From Opitutia bacterium (GTDB lineage Bacteria; Verrucomicrobiota; Verrucomicrobiia; Opitutales; JABJCN01): a stretch of DNA of 64,000 bases. Made by a program: the position numbers and the translations under genes. The notes below the pieces were generated by a model. That model had not been told where the DNA came from and did no database searches. It saw nothing but the letters and a program-made list of their open reading frames with translations. Below, piece after piece: positions 17,131-26,658 of the stretch. Numbering within the stretch: position 1 is the first letter of the stretch; every line of letters begins with the position of its first letter. The stretch lies in NCBI GenBank assembly GCA_018668635.1, contig JABJCN010000216.1:1-64000 (forward strand), written 5' to 3'.

Positions 17131-17207
17131 GTGGCTGTAGCTCAGTTGGTTAGAGCATCGGCTTGTGGTGCCGAGGGTCGCCGGTTCGAATCCGGTCAGC
17201 CACCCCA
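17131..17207 (+). tRNA. tRNA-His (GTG anticodon)
   Basis: Complete cloverleaf: acceptor GTGGCTG (17131-17137) pairs with CAGCCAC (17197-17203), D arm GCTC...GAGC, anticodon stem TCGGC/GCCGA with loop TTGTGGT (anticodon GTG), T arm with TTCGAAT. Discriminator C at 17204 and CCA is encoded at 17205-17207. A G at 17130 precedes the acceptor, supplying the G-1 identity base that pairs with C73, as expected for tRNA-His. Followed 13 bases later by a protein gene on the same strand. Confidence 0.97.
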
Positions 17208-17220
17208 TTTTTCTCTCGAT

Positions 17221-18258
17221 GTGATCACCCCACGAGAATTTCTTCTCGCCGCATTGGCTAGTGAAAAAGCCCCATTTGCTTTTGAAAAGTTCATGGAAGC
17301 TGCACTACTGCATCCTGACTTTGGTTACTATTCGAAAAAAATTCAAGATATTGGAAAAGAAGGTGATTTTTCGACGACCGCAACCATGGATAAACTCCTT
17401 GGACAAGCCATTGGGAAATGGGTTTGTCACAAGAAACACGAGAACTCTTTTGGTCAGAAATGGAATCTAATTGAGATTGGCGCAGGAAATGGTAATTTGG
17501 CGCAAACGATTCTCAAGTCGATTCCATGGATGAGAAGACGAAAGCTTCACTACCATATAGTTGAAGCATCACCAATCTTAATGGAAACCCAAAAGAGAAA
17601 GCTTGGTAAATTATGCCACTGGCATACATCCATGCCACAAGCCCTCGCCGCCTGTAATGGCCAAGCCCTGATCTTCTCTAACGAACTTGTTGATGCATTC
17701 CCTTGTCGGGTTTTTGAATGGGACGGTTTTCAATGGAAAGAAGTTGCACTAGAGCTCGTCAAAGAAACTCTCCGAGAAATTCTCGTCCAGACAACACCCC
17801 TCCCCGCAAGCACAACCTTCGAAATTCTTGATCCCCAACCGGGTCAAAGAATTGAGATCCATGAGAGTTATCGAACATGGTTCCGCTCTTGGATCAAGAA
17901 TTGGAAGAATGGATCAATGCTGACCATTGACTACGGAGAAATTCAAGGAAATTTATACCATCGCCGCCCCAATGGAACCCTGCGAGCCTATCGGCAGCAT
18001 CAACAAATCGTAGGCCCACAAATATATCACAACATGGGGAAGCAAGACATCACGGCTGATGTCAACTTTTCTGATCTCCAAAATTGGGCCAGTGAATTAG
18101 GATGCCAGAATACCCGTTTGGAAACCCAGCGTGAATTCATTCAAAGATTTTTGCCTGATTCTGTGACACTTAAAAATAGTAGCCCAAGTGCCCAATTTAT
18201 ACTTCATCCTGAAGGAGCAGGTTCAGCCTTCAAAGTTTTGGAACAAAAAAGATGGTAG
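17221..18258 (+). CDS. MidA/NDUFAF7-like SAM-dependent methyltransferase (COG1565)
   Basis: Starts at GTG 17221, just after tRNA-His; an apparent longer reading only translates the tRNA. Early conserved block FEKFMEAALLHPDFGYYSKK and GDFSTTATMDKLLGQAIGKW, then SAM motif IEIGAGNGNLAQTIL, IVEASPILMETQKRKL, and FSNELVDAFPCRVFEW, all typical of this family. In eukaryotes the relative NDUFAF7 dimethylates an arginine in complex I; in bacteria the substrate is mostly unknown. 345 residues, normal length. No ribosome binding site is seen. Confidence 0.85.
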   Translation: MITPREFLLAALASEKAPFAFEKFMEAALLHPDFGYYSKKIQDIGKEGDFSTTATMDKLLGQAIGKWVCHKKHENSFGQKWNLIEIGAGNGNLAQTILKSIPWMRRRKLHYHIVEASPILMETQKRKLGKLCHWHTSMPQALAACNGQALIFSNELVDAFPCRVFEWDGFQWKEVALELVKETLREILVQTTPLPASTTFEILDPQPGQRIEIHESYRTWFRSWIKNWKNGSMLTIDYGEIQGNLYHRRPNGTLRAYRQHQQIVGPQIYHNMGKQDITADVNFSDLQNWASELGCQNTRLETQREFIQRFLPDSVTLKNSSPSAQFILHPEGAGSAFKVLEQKRW

Positions 18259-18292
18259 GGAAATAAACACTTCAAGACCTAAGTCTCAAAAA

Positions 18293-20767
18293 CTACTGCA
18301 ATTCCAATAGATTCCTGAGATTACGGAATGGTTCTTCGCGGTCTTTAAGCTTGGATTCTAGGGCACCAATAAGTTCGCGAAAAGTCAATTCCTTGTCAGC
18401 CTTCAGCTCCTGAATACGTTCCTCAATAGTGCCTGCAGCAATCATCCGGTAGACAAAAACTGTCTTGTCCTGCCCAATTCGGTGAACACGATCTACAGCC
18501 TGTTTTTCTACTGCAGGATTCCACCAGGGATCCAAAAGGAACACATAGTCAGCGGCATGTAAGGTTATCCCTGTACCGCCTGCCCTGAGGCTTACAAGAA
18601 TTACAGCACTACCCTTACCCGTCTGGAAACCACGAACAACTTTCCCTCTATCTCGCGTATCACCATATAGTTCGAAAACCCTTGTCCCTGGAGAATGTTT
18701 CTCGAGAACAGGACGAAGTTCTTTAAGGAGTGTTACGAACTGACTAAATACAACAACCCTATGTCCTTGTGAGAGAATTTCTTCCATCCGCCTAAGAAAT
18801 TCTTTTATCTTCCCGCTTTCCTCCGAAAGCATAACCTTACCAGATCGATTCCATGGGAGTAATCCAGGATCTGCACAGACTTGCCTCAATCGTGTGAGTA
18901 AGGAAAGGAAATTGATGGCAAATTTATTTAGTGCATCCTCTACATCCTCCCCTAATTCCTGAACCCCATTTTGCAGAATTTTCCCATATTCAGCACGTTG
19001 GGCTTCAGATAACGGACACTTGACTATAGATTCAACTTTTTCAGGAAGATCCTTGGCAACTTGCTTCTTAGTACGCCGAAGAGTAAACGGACTGATCTGT
19101 GTACGCAGATTCTCAAGAAATGAAGGATTTCCGTTAGTCAAACCGTCTTCAAAAGCCTTACGTCCACCAAGCAAACCAGGCATAAGAAATCGGAAAAGGC
19201 TCCATAAGTCCATTGGGGTATTCTCCACGGGTGTACCAGTCAGAACAATACGATGCTTCCCTTGTATTGCAAAACAGGATTGGGTCACCTTGGCATCAGG
19301 GTTCTTTATATTTTGAGCCTCATCGAGAACAACATGTCCGAACTTTGCATCTTTAAGCAAATGCTTGTGTCGACGCAACTGCGTGTAACTGGCAATCCAA
19401 AGTCGAGGCGTCAACCCCGTGGAGAAATCATTACCACTCTTCAATACTTCCACCTTAGTCCCGGGGAAAAATCGGTCTATTTCACCTTGCCATACAGGGA
19501 CTACACTGGCTGGGCAAACAACCAAATCCGGCAAGCCTTTTACCTTTCGCGCGTGAAGAAGAGATAGTACTTGCAGGGTCTTACCCAAGCCCATCTCGTC
19601 TGCTAACAATGCATGGCAACCCATTTTAAGTAGTTGCTGAATCCACTCAACCCCCTGCTTCTGATAAGGGCGAAGTAGAGAGGGTAACTCAAGAGGCTTT
19701 GAGGAGGGTTTCCTTCCAAGCGAATCCTTCCACTTACGAGCACCCTTATCCAACTGTAAAACTTGACCCTCCGTCTGAAACAGGGAAAAAAGCATGTAGG
19801 CTGGCCATTGACCACTGGAAAAAGTCGGATGATTCTCTCGCCATTCGCGAAGTACACGACGCCGATCCTCCGGCAAGCTGGCAAAGCCAGCGCGCTGGAT
19901 TATAGAAAATTCCTTCCGGGAGCGATAAATCTGTTCCATTTCGTCCTCGGTTAACAAACGCTTGCCAACGCGGAATTGCCACTCCAAGGAAATCTTGTTC
20001 CCTCTTTCTTTTCGCGCGACAGCGGAGACGACTACATTCCGGGGACTAGTAGCAAGTGCAGTTACTTCAGAAGGTAGTTTGAGTGGAAACTTCTTCTTCC
20101 AAGAGGCAAAGTGTGAATCAAAGAAATGAAGAATCTTCTCCGACTCGTTCAAGTAGAAAGCATCACGTTTTTTGGAATAAAAGAATCCTGCCTTACGAGC
20201 CAATGCCGTTATTCGAACCATAGTCGCCCATTCATTTGGGCTCAGGTCTTCAGACTGCTCGCTATCTCGCGAGATAACCAAACCCTCCAAGGTAATTCGA
20301 ACTTCCAATTCACGATTCTTTTCCAAACGAAACTCCAACCCCAACTCCCGCTCAGACTCCTCAATCTCCTCAACTTCTTCTTCAACCTCTGGTTCATCTT
20401 CTTCCTCCTCGGTCTCTTTGTCAAAAACCATAAAAGGAACCTCCTCGGCGAGAACTTCCTCTAGTTCATACAAACCAGCAACTGCCATCGAGCGACCGAA
20501 TGTTTCGCCATCAACGGAATATCTCACTTGTAATCCGGAACCATTCCAGTCAACCACAGCGTAACCATCCTCCTCCTCGGTCTCACAATGCATTACGGCA
20601 GTACCCTGCCTGAATTCCAGAGAACGAACATGCCCTTTTCGGTACATCTGGCGACCCCATTCAATTTCAGAACACGAAAAGGCGTTCTCCCAACTATCTT
20701 CTAGTTTTGAGAACCAGTAGTCCAAACCTTGAACTGTGTATACTCGTTTAGATGCTCGCTGATCCAT
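18293..20767 (-). CDS. SNF2/SWI2-family DNA-dependent ATPase
   Basis: 824 residues. The C-terminal two thirds is a SNF2 helicase-like engine: LADEMGLGKTLQ (motif I, 390-397), DEAQ (motif II, 482-485), LTGTPVEN (III), VVVFSQFVTLLKELRPVL and QAVDRVHRIGQDKTVFVYR (VI). The N-terminal third resembles the region before the ATPase in bacterial SWIM-type SNF2 proteins but the zinc-binding SWIM cysteines are absent. Residues about 117-140 are an almost pure Glu/Asp linker. Bacterial members are thought to remodel DNA-protein or RNA polymerase complexes (as RapA does); the client is unknown. Confidence 0.9.
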   Translation of the reverse strand: MDQRASKRVYTVQGLDYWFSKLEDSWENAFSCSEIEWGRQMYRKGHVRSLEFRQGTAVMHCETEEEDGYAVVDWNGSGLQVRYSVDGETFGRSMAVAGLYELEEVLAEEVPFMVFDKETEEEEDEPEVEEEVEEIEESERELGLEFRLEKNRELEVRITLEGLVISRDSEQSEDLSPNEWATMVRITALARKAGFFYSKKRDAFYLNESEKILHFFDSHFASWKKKFPLKLPSEVTALATSPRNVVVSAVARKERGNKISLEWQFRVGKRLLTEDEMEQIYRSRKEFSIIQRAGFASLPEDRRRVLREWRENHPTFSSGQWPAYMLFSLFQTEGQVLQLDKGARKWKDSLGRKPSSKPLELPSLLRPYQKQGVEWIQQLLKMGCHALLADEMGLGKTLQVLSLLHARKVKGLPDLVVCPASVVPVWQGEIDRFFPGTKVEVLKSGNDFSTGLTPRLWIASYTQLRRHKHLLKDAKFGHVVLDEAQNIKNPDAKVTQSCFAIQGKHRIVLTGTPVENTPMDLWSLFRFLMPGLLGGRKAFEDGLTNGNPSFLENLRTQISPFTLRRTKKQVAKDLPEKVESIVKCPLSEAQRAEYGKILQNGVQELGEDVEDALNKFAINFLSLLTRLRQVCADPGLLPWNRSGKVMLSEESGKIKEFLRRMEEILSQGHRVVVFSQFVTLLKELRPVLEKHSPGTRVFELYGDTRDRGKVVRGFQTGKGSAVILVSLRAGGTGITLHAADYVFLLDPWWNPAVEKQAVDRVHRIGQDKTVFVYRMIAAGTIEERIQELKADKELTFRELIGALESKLKDREEPFRNLRNLLELQ

Positions 20768-20883
20768 TAATGCAAATTTTCATTTTGAAAAATACAAAAA
20801 TCGTTACCTTGAACAATTGATTCTCGAATCACAATCGCATTTTTAGATTGTTGTATAACACTTCCTTGTACTTGGTTGAAGGC

Positions 20884-21285
20884 ATGGACTATAAAGGTAC
20901 TCACCTGCCCAGTAATGAAGAGTTGAAACAACGTCTTTCACCAGAGCAATATCAAGTATGCAAATGCTCAGCCACCGAGGCACCTTTCTCAGGAAAATAC
21001 TGGGACTGTAATAGCGAAGGAACCTACGAGTGTGTCTGCTGTAGATTACCACTTTTTGATGCCGAATCCAAATTCGAATCGGGAAGCGGATGGCCGAGTT
21101 TTTGGACAACTGTTAATTCTGATGCCGTGATTCACAAAAAAGATATTACCCATGAAATGGTTCGAACAGAGATTGCGTGCAAAAGATGCGGAGCTCATCT
21201 GGGACACGTATTTGAAGATGGCCCCCCCCCAACAGGACTAAGATATTGTGTTAATTCAGCTTCGCTTAACTTAATTCATTCATGA
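20884..21285 (+). CDS. msrB: Peptide-methionine (R)-S-oxide reductase
   Basis: Reduces methionine-R-sulfoxide in oxidised proteins. From the ATG at 20884, 133 residues: substrate motif GSGWPSFW, two zinc CxxC-type pairs (CVCC and CKRC), GHVFEDGPPPTGLRYCVNSASL with catalytic Cys in RYC. No signal peptide, so cytoplasmic. A run of nine C bases (21222-21230) encodes the conserved Pro-Pro-Pro just before the catalytic Cys and the frame is intact. Its stop overlaps the start of a flavin disulfide reductase by 4 bases, suggesting a shared redox task. Confidence 0.93.
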   Translation: MDYKGTHLPSNEELKQRLSPEQYQVCKCSATEAPFSGKYWDCNSEGTYECVCCRLPLFDAESKFESGSGWPSFWTTVNSDAVIHKKDITHEMVRTEIACKRCGAHLGHVFEDGPPPTGLRYCVNSASLNLIHS

Positions 21286-22661
21286 AACACTATGATCTCA
21301 TCATTCTAGGAGGAGGAAGTGCAGGGTATGCTGGAGCACGCACAGCATATGATTTGGGCAAATCAGTCGCTATTGTAGATCATGCAAAGGAATTAGGTGG
21401 ACTGTGTATCCTGAATGGTTGCATGCCATCAAAGACGCTCCTTTATTCCGCGGAAATCTTGCACCTGGCAAAACAAGCACAGACATTCGGGCTTAAAATT
21501 TCAGATGCCCATGCAGATTTCTCCGCGCTACAATTGCGTAAAAAAGAAATTATACAGGAATTTCAGCAATATAGGGCAGGTCAACTTGAAGATGGGCGCT
21601 TCAATCTTTATCGGAACTCTGCAAGATTTACGGGAAACCAAGAGATAACGCTTGATAATGGGACTGTACTGCATGGTGAAAGATTCTTGATTGCCACCGG
21701 TTCAAAAATTGCTAATCCGTACATTCCAGGCTTGGATTCATTACCTGTACTCACCAGTAATGACATTCTTTCAATCGATCGAAAACTAAACTCGGTTATT
21801 GTACTTGGAGGTGGTATTGTCGGATGTGAACTTTCACAATTCCTAGTCCGTACGGGTACATCTACAAGTATTGTGCAAAGGCACCATCGCATTCTTAAAT
21901 TTTGGAACCCTGAAGTTTCTAAAGTTCTTGAAGATGCGTTTAAAACAGAAGGTATAAATGTGCATACAGCGACTAGTAACTTGCGACTGGAAAAGACCTT
22001 AACTGGCTTTGCCGCATGTTTTGATCAAGATGGAAAAAGTATCCGATTAGAAGCAGATCATCTTCTTAATGCACTTGGTCGAATACCCAATACGAAAGAC
22101 TTAAATTTGGATGCAGCAGGAGTAAAATTACGTCCATCTGGACATATCGCAACAAATAGCTTCCAGCAATCCAGTAACCCCTCAATTTACGCTGCCGGAG
22201 ATTGCTCGGGACCGCATGAAATTGTTCATGTGGCCATCCTGCAAGGAGAATGCGCAGTCAGGCATGCCTACGGCGGCAAAACAGCACCCATAAATTACGA
22301 TTCACTGCTACAGGTTGTCTTCACTGACCCACAAGCAGCAGTTGTCGGGTTAACAGAGGCTCAATTAAAGGAAAAGAAGATACCGTTCCTTACAGAATCC
22401 TATCCATTTGATGATCATGGAAAATCCATTCTAATGGAGGCAAAAAAAGGTTATGTAAAGGTGATTGCTAATGAGAAAACAGGTCAAGTTCTAGGTGCGG
22501 AATGTGTTGGAAAAGATGCAGGGGAATTGATCCACCCAATGTCTATCGCAGTAAGCCTGAAGGCAAAGGTTCAGGATTTGACAAATGCGCATTGGTATCA
22601 CCCGACACTCTCTGAAATTTGGAGTTATCCCTTGGAAGAACTATCCGAAGCAATTGAATAA
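21282..22661 (+). CDS. FAD-dependent pyridine nucleotide-disulfide oxidoreductase, dihydrolipoamide dehydrogenase-like
   Basis: 459 residues: FAD motif GGGSAGYAG (10-18), redox pair CILNGC (Cys42, Cys47), NAD(P) motif VLGGGIVGCELSQ, second FAD motif IYAAGDC and the C-terminal dimerisation domain with HPTLSE (440-445), whose His-Glu pair serves the thiolate in this class. This fits dihydrolipoamide dehydrogenase or a close relative, but there is no 2-oxoacid dehydrogenase or glycine cleavage gene nearby. Instead it overlaps msrB (ATGA, 21282-21285), so a dedicated thiol-reduction role is possible. Substrate not determinable. Confidence 0.85.
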   Translation: MKHYDLIILGGGSAGYAGARTAYDLGKSVAIVDHAKELGGLCILNGCMPSKTLLYSAEILHLAKQAQTFGLKISDAHADFSALQLRKKEIIQEFQQYRAGQLEDGRFNLYRNSARFTGNQEITLDNGTVLHGERFLIATGSKIANPYIPGLDSLPVLTSNDILSIDRKLNSVIVLGGGIVGCELSQFLVRTGTSTSIVQRHHRILKFWNPEVSKVLEDAFKTEGINVHTATSNLRLEKTLTGFAACFDQDGKSIRLEADHLLNALGRIPNTKDLNLDAAGVKLRPSGHIATNSFQQSSNPSIYAAGDCSGPHEIVHVAILQGECAVRHAYGGKTAPINYDSLLQVVFTDPQAAVVGLTEAQLKEKKIPFLTESYPFDDHGKSILMEAKKGYVKVIANEKTGQVLGAECVGKDAGELIHPMSIAVSLKAKVQDLTNAHWYHPTLSEIWSYPLEELSEAIE

Positions 22662-22686
22662 TAAATATTCTTGAAGCCACAGTATG

Positions 22687-23415
22687 CTAAACACCAAAAT
22701 CTCGAGTAAGATCAGAGAGTTTCACCCGATCTTCATAAAGAGCCATCCCAATAATAACACCATCAAGATTGGGATATTTAGAGGCAAGTTGGGCAAGGTT
22801 GGCCACATCCTCGTAGGAGGATACACCACCTGAAGCGATAACATTCGCATCGGTTAATTTAAGCATCTCCTCTTGAGCCACAAGGTTGGGGCCAGTTAAC
22901 ATACCATCAGTGCTGATATCAGTGTATATGATAGTGGAAACGCCTATACCATTCATGGTCAAAACCATGTTGGTAACTGAAATTTTTGAATCCTCGACCC
23001 ACCCTTTTGTTCTGACCATTCCATCTTTTGCATCAATACCAATTACAATTTGGTCACCAAATTCATCAACTAATTTACGAATAAATTCAGGGTCTTCACA
23101 AGCCCTTGTCCCAATAATAACCCGGGAAACTCCGGTCCTTAAATATTCACGAATTGTGGAAGCGTCACGAATTCCACCACCAACCTGAACCTTAAGTCCG
23201 GAGGCAAGTATGCGTTGAATAGCAGACTGGTTACATGGAGTTCCATTAAAGGCTCCTTCAAGATCCACTACGTGCACCCATTCAGCGCCATGGTCGCGCC
23301 AAATTTCAGCCGGTTGGCCTGGGTCTTCATAAAAGACGGTCTCCCGGGCAACCTCGCCCTGTTGAAGCCGCACACACCGGCCTTTATTAAGGTCAATTGC
23401 TGGATATATCTTCAC
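22687..23415 (-). CDS. hisA: HisA, phosphoribosylformimino-AICAR ribotide isomerase
   Basis: Fourth step of histidine synthesis, a TIM-barrel isomerase. Seen: KIYPAIDLNKGRCVRLQQG at the start with the catalytic Asp, VVDLEGAFNG, VQVGGGIRD (first phosphate-binding half), then IYTDISTDGMLTGPN with the second catalytic Asp, and VIASGGVSS. The start chosen is GTG at 23415, which begins right at the conserved barrel strand; a TTG at 23460 would add 15 non-conserved residues. Isolated from other his genes. Confidence 0.93.
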   Translation of the reverse strand: MKIYPAIDLNKGRCVRLQQGEVARETVFYEDPGQPAEIWRDHGAEWVHVVDLEGAFNGTPCNQSAIQRILASGLKVQVGGGIRDASTIREYLRTGVSRVIIGTRACEDPEFIRKLVDEFGDQIVIGIDAKDGMVRTKGWVEDSKISVTNMVLTMNGIGVSTIIYTDISTDGMLTGPNLVAQEEMLKLTDANVIASGGVSSYEDVANLAQLASKYPNLDGVIIGMALYEDRVKLSDLTRDFGV

Positions 23416-23505
23416 AGACGCAAAGTAGTTGACACCCCGATGAATCCAAGCGGAAAACAACTCAGATCAAAAAATATTTTCACATACATATAGAAAGAAA
23501 GATTC

Positions 23506-24582
23506 ATGACCAAACTAAACCAACCTCCAAAGTTCCTTAGAGATCTCCTTGAAGCCCGCTCCCCATCAGGATATGAAAATGAGGCGCGCGCAGTCATAGA
23601 GAAACATATTAAGACCAAATCCGATGACTACTGCACAGATAGTATCGGTAACGTCTTCGCCACAGTAAACCCCAATGGGGGACCTTCCCTAATGATGGCA
23701 GGACATATCGATGAACTTGGTTTAATCATCCGTTATATCGATGAAAATGGGTTTCTCTATTTTGATACAATCGGAGGTCATGACCGAGGACTCATATCCG
23801 GTAGACGCATTGACATCCTTACTGAAAACGGAATTGTGAAAGGCGTCACGGGAAAACGAGCGCTTCATCTTATGACTATTGAGGAACGAAAAAAAGTTCC
23901 GGAACTGCACTTGATGTGGATAGACATTGGTGTAAACAATAAAAAAGAAGCCAGTAAACTGGTGAAAGTTGGCGACGCTGCCGTATACAATCATGGTGTC
24001 GATATGATACGGGGAAGTATTGCCAATTCACGAGCATTTGATGATAAGGCTGGCGCGTATACAGTGATGGAAACTTTACGGCGAGTTGCTACAAAAAAGC
24101 AGTTACATGCTCGAGTGACTAGTGTCGCGACAGCCCAAGAAGAAATCGGTGTACGAGGTGCCACCACTGCGGCCCATGCTCTTAATCCAGATGTGGCAAT
24201 TGCAGTTGATGTAGGCCATGCAACAGATCATCCAGACTGCGATAAGCGTAAGTATGGAGATTATAAACTAAGTGGTGGTCCAATTCTATGCAGAGGGCCC
24301 AATATCCATCCCCAAGTTTATCAGCGATTGGCCGATGTAGCAGAAGACAAAGGAATTCCTTACCAATTGGAAGCGGAGGCAAGACCGACAGGAACAGATG
24401 CCCGTGCCATACAGATCACACGTTCAGGCATTGCTACTGGATTGGTCGCAATTCCGTTGCGCTACATGCACACTCCTTGCGAGACAATGGATCTCGCAGA
24501 CATCGAAAACACAATCAAGCTCCTAGAGGGATTTGCACTGAGCTTGAAGAAAGGCGAGTTTCAATTTAACTCACCGATGTAA
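23506..24582 (+). CDS. M42-family metallo-aminopeptidase
   Basis: Dinuclear metal aminopeptidase of the M42 (glutamyl aminopeptidase/tetrahedral TET/FrvX) family that trims peptides in the cytoplasm. Metal and catalytic residues are visible: AGHIDELG (first His and Asp), SRAFDDKAG (bridging Asp), TAQEEIGVRGA (catalytic Glu plus metal Glu), AVDVGHATD and the terminal MHTPCE His. 358 residues, normal length. Which residues it prefers cannot be read from sequence. It sits alone between hisA and clpX, which face away and towards it. Confidence 0.92.
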   Translation: MTKLNQPPKFLRDLLEARSPSGYENEARAVIEKHIKTKSDDYCTDSIGNVFATVNPNGGPSLMMAGHIDELGLIIRYIDENGFLYFDTIGGHDRGLISGRRIDILTENGIVKGVTGKRALHLMTIEERKKVPELHLMWIDIGVNNKKEASKLVKVGDAAVYNHGVDMIRGSIANSRAFDDKAGAYTVMETLRRVATKKQLHARVTSVATAQEEIGVRGATTAAHALNPDVAIAVDVGHATDHPDCDKRKYGDYKLSGGPILCRGPNIHPQVYQRLADVAEDKGIPYQLEAEARPTGTDARAIQITRSGIATGLVAIPLRYMHTPCETMDLADIENTIKLLEGFALSLKKGEFQFNSPM

Positions 24583-24592
24583 ACTAAAAGAC

Positions 24593-25888
24593 TTAAGCAG
24601 CGCTTTTGCGCTTTCGGCTTTTCCTAACCTTAGGGCTGGCACGGCCTTCCACAGCAGCCCGGTTGATGGTAACTTCCTCAATGTCATCGAGTTCAGGAAG
24701 ATCAAACATTAGGTCTAACATAATCTTCTCCATAATGGAACGAAGAGCCCTGGCACCAGTCTTTAGTTCGATAGCCTTTTGTGCAATTGCAGTAATCCCG
24801 TCTTTCGTGAAATGTAATTTAACCCCTTCCAGCGCAAGTAATTTGGAAAACTGTTTGGTTAGAGCATTCTTGGTCTCAAGTAGAATTTTCTCAAGGTCCT
24901 TTGCCGTAAGGTCTTCAAGGACAGAAACGACAGGAAGACGGCCGATAAACTCTGGAATCATTCCATAGCGTATAAGATCCTCTGGCTGGAGTTCCTTTGT
25001 GATTTGATCTGCCAACTCGGCATCACGACCAGCTTCATCATCGGTGGCACCATAACCCAAAACACGATTCCCAACTCGTTGGTGAATGATCTTATCGAGT
25101 CCCTCAAATGCACCTCCACAAATGAAAAGAATATTATCGGTATTCAGTTGGATGTATTCCTGATTTGGATGCTTTCGCCCACCTTGAGGCGGTACATTGC
25201 AAGTAGTGCCTTCGAGAATTTTAAGGAGAGCCTGCTGCACTCCTTCGCCCGATACATCTCGAGTTATTGATACATTATCAGTTTTTCGGCCAATCTTATC
25301 AATTTCGTCGACATATATAATGCCGCATTCAGCCTTCTTTGCATCATAGTTTGCAGATTGAAGAAGACGAAGTACGATATTCTCTACATCCTCCCCGACA
25401 TAACCGGCTTCTGTAAGTGTGGTGGCGTCGGCAATAGCAAAAGGAACATCCAGCATTTTGGCCAGATTACGGGCAAGCAATGTCTTTCCACTGCCAGTGG
25501 AACCAACAAGAAGGATATTACTTTTCTCAATCTCAACATCCGAGTAATCAGAAAGGTTATAGGCAGGGACGCCAGACCCTTCTATCCACTTCATCCGAAG
25601 ACGTTGATAATGGTTGTAGACAGCGACACAAAGCACCTTTTTAGCGGATTCCTGACCAATTACATGCTCGTCGAGATGAGCCTTGATCTGAGATGGGGTC
25701 TTAATTTCAAAGGATGGCTTGTCCTCAGCCTTTGTATTTTCCTTGAGTTCACGGTCAATGATGGTCTTACATACTGTGACACAAGAATCACAGATGTGAA
25801 CACCGGCAGGCCCGGCAATAATTTTCTGTACCTCATTCTGAGACTTGCCGCAAAAAGAACAGAAAGTAAGCTTAGTCGACTTGGCCAT
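24593..25888 (-). CDS. clpX: ClpX, ATPase subunit of ClpXP protease
   Basis: AAA+ unfoldase that feeds proteins to ClpP. N-terminal zinc domain with Cys10, Cys13, Cys33 and Cys36; Walker [17 protein letters not shown]; Walker [16 protein letters not shown]-type loop region, the pore loop VGYVGED-like GYVGEDVEN, sensor region and DRSK-like [12 protein letters not shown]. 431 residues is usual. A C9 run lies 15-23 bases upstream of the ATG on the coding strand and no Shine-Dalgarno is visible. Third gene of the tig-clpP-clpX set. Confidence 0.97.
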   Translation of the reverse strand: MAKSTKLTFCSFCGKSQNEVQKIIAGPAGVHICDSCVTVCKTIIDRELKENTKAEDKPSFEIKTPSQIKAHLDEHVIGQESAKKVLCVAVYNHYQRLRMKWIEGSGVPAYNLSDYSDVEIEKSNILLVGSTGSGKTLLARNLAKMLDVPFAIADATTLTEAGYVGEDVENIVLRLLQSANYDAKKAECGIIYVDEIDKIGRKTDNVSITRDVSGEGVQQALLKILEGTTCNVPPQGGRKHPNQEYIQLNTDNILFICGGAFEGLDKIIHQRVGNRVLGYGATDDEAGRDAELADQITKELQPEDLIRYGMIPEFIGRLPVVSVLEDLTAKDLEKILLETKNALTKQFSKLLALEGVKLHFTKDGITAIAQKAIELKTGARALRSIMEKIMLDLMFDLPELDDIEEVTINRAAVEGRASPKVRKSRKRKSAA

Positions 25889-25902
25889 TGTAGCTCGGGG
25901 AC

Positions 25903-25911
25903 GGGGGGGGG
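25903..25911. repeat. Nine-base G/C homopolymer in the clpX leader
   Basis: G9 on the plus strand (C9 in the mRNA sense), 15 bases before the clpX ATG. It may affect leader structure or be slippage-prone; its length should be confirmed in reads. Confidence 0.6.
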
Positions 25912-25977
25912 CGCTTGATCTAAGTAGGAGGCAGGGGGAGTACCTATAAGTCTAGGACCAAAGTTGTCTGGATTTTT

Positions 25978-26574
25978 CTAATCCTTGGACTTCTTTGAAA
26001 TGACATTATCGACGAGTCCATATTCCTTGGCCTCCTCTGCAGTCATATAATAATCACGATCAGAGTCTTTTTCGACCTGTTCAACAGTTTTACCACTTTT
26101 TTCTGAAAGGACTTCGTTTATTGTTTGACGCCAACGAAGAATCTCCTTGGCAGCAATGGAAATGTCAGAGGTCTGACCTCCGGCTCCACCAGAAGGTTGG
26201 TGAATCATAACGCGACTGTGCGGAAGAGCATTTCGTTTGCCAGGTGTTCCAGCTGAGAGAAGGACAGTACTCATACTTGCACACAAACCGATACAATAGG
26301 TAACCACATCGCAGGTCAGGAAAGTGATGGTGTCGTATATGGCCATCCCATCTGTTACACTTCCACCCGGGGAGTTTATATAAAGATGGATATCCTTTTG
26401 AGGGTCTTCCATCTGAAGAAATAGCAACTGGGCAATAACAGCATTTGCAACATAATCGTCAATAGGCGCACCTATAAAAACAATGCGATCCTTTAGGAGT
26501 CGACTATATATATCCCAAGATCGCTCAGTGCGACCGTCGCGTTCAAATACATATGGAAGTGGTTGGTAAGACAC
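25978..26574 (-). CDS. clpP: ClpP, proteolytic subunit of Clp protease
   Basis: Serine peptidase that forms the double heptameric chamber used by ClpX. Catalytic triad Ser100 (GLCASMST), His125 (VMIHQPSGG) and Asp174 ([12 protein letters not shown]). SPGGSVTDG forms the oxyanion/handle region. 198 residues is normal. The start is GTG at 26574; the first residues [14 protein letters not shown] match the usual region just before the mature N-terminal loop. 84 bases after tig, 89 bases before clpX, same strand. Confidence 0.97.
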   Translation of the reverse strand: MSYQPLPYVFERDGRTERSWDIYSRLLKDRIVFIGAPIDDYVANAVIAQLLFLQMEDPQKDIHLYINSPGGSVTDGMAIYDTITFLTCDVVTYCIGLCASMSTVLLSAGTPGKRNALPHSRVMIHQPSGGAGGQTSDISIAAKEILRWRQTINEVLSEKSGKTVEQVEKDSDRDYYMTAEEAKEYGLVDNVISKKSKD

Positions 26575-26658
26575 AGTAGACTTGAGAAATGTATAGTTCC
26601 TTGTTTAATTAAAAAGGAAAAGATTATGCAAAATGGCGCCAAAATTGAAAGGCTAAAA

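Noticed and set aside
17083-17220. N-terminal extension of the methyltransferase reading in frame through the tRNA-His
   Set aside because: Its residues (VAVAQLVRAS...) are the well-known artefact of translating a tRNA gene; the tRNA folds perfectly and a GTG at 17221 gives a normal-length protein.
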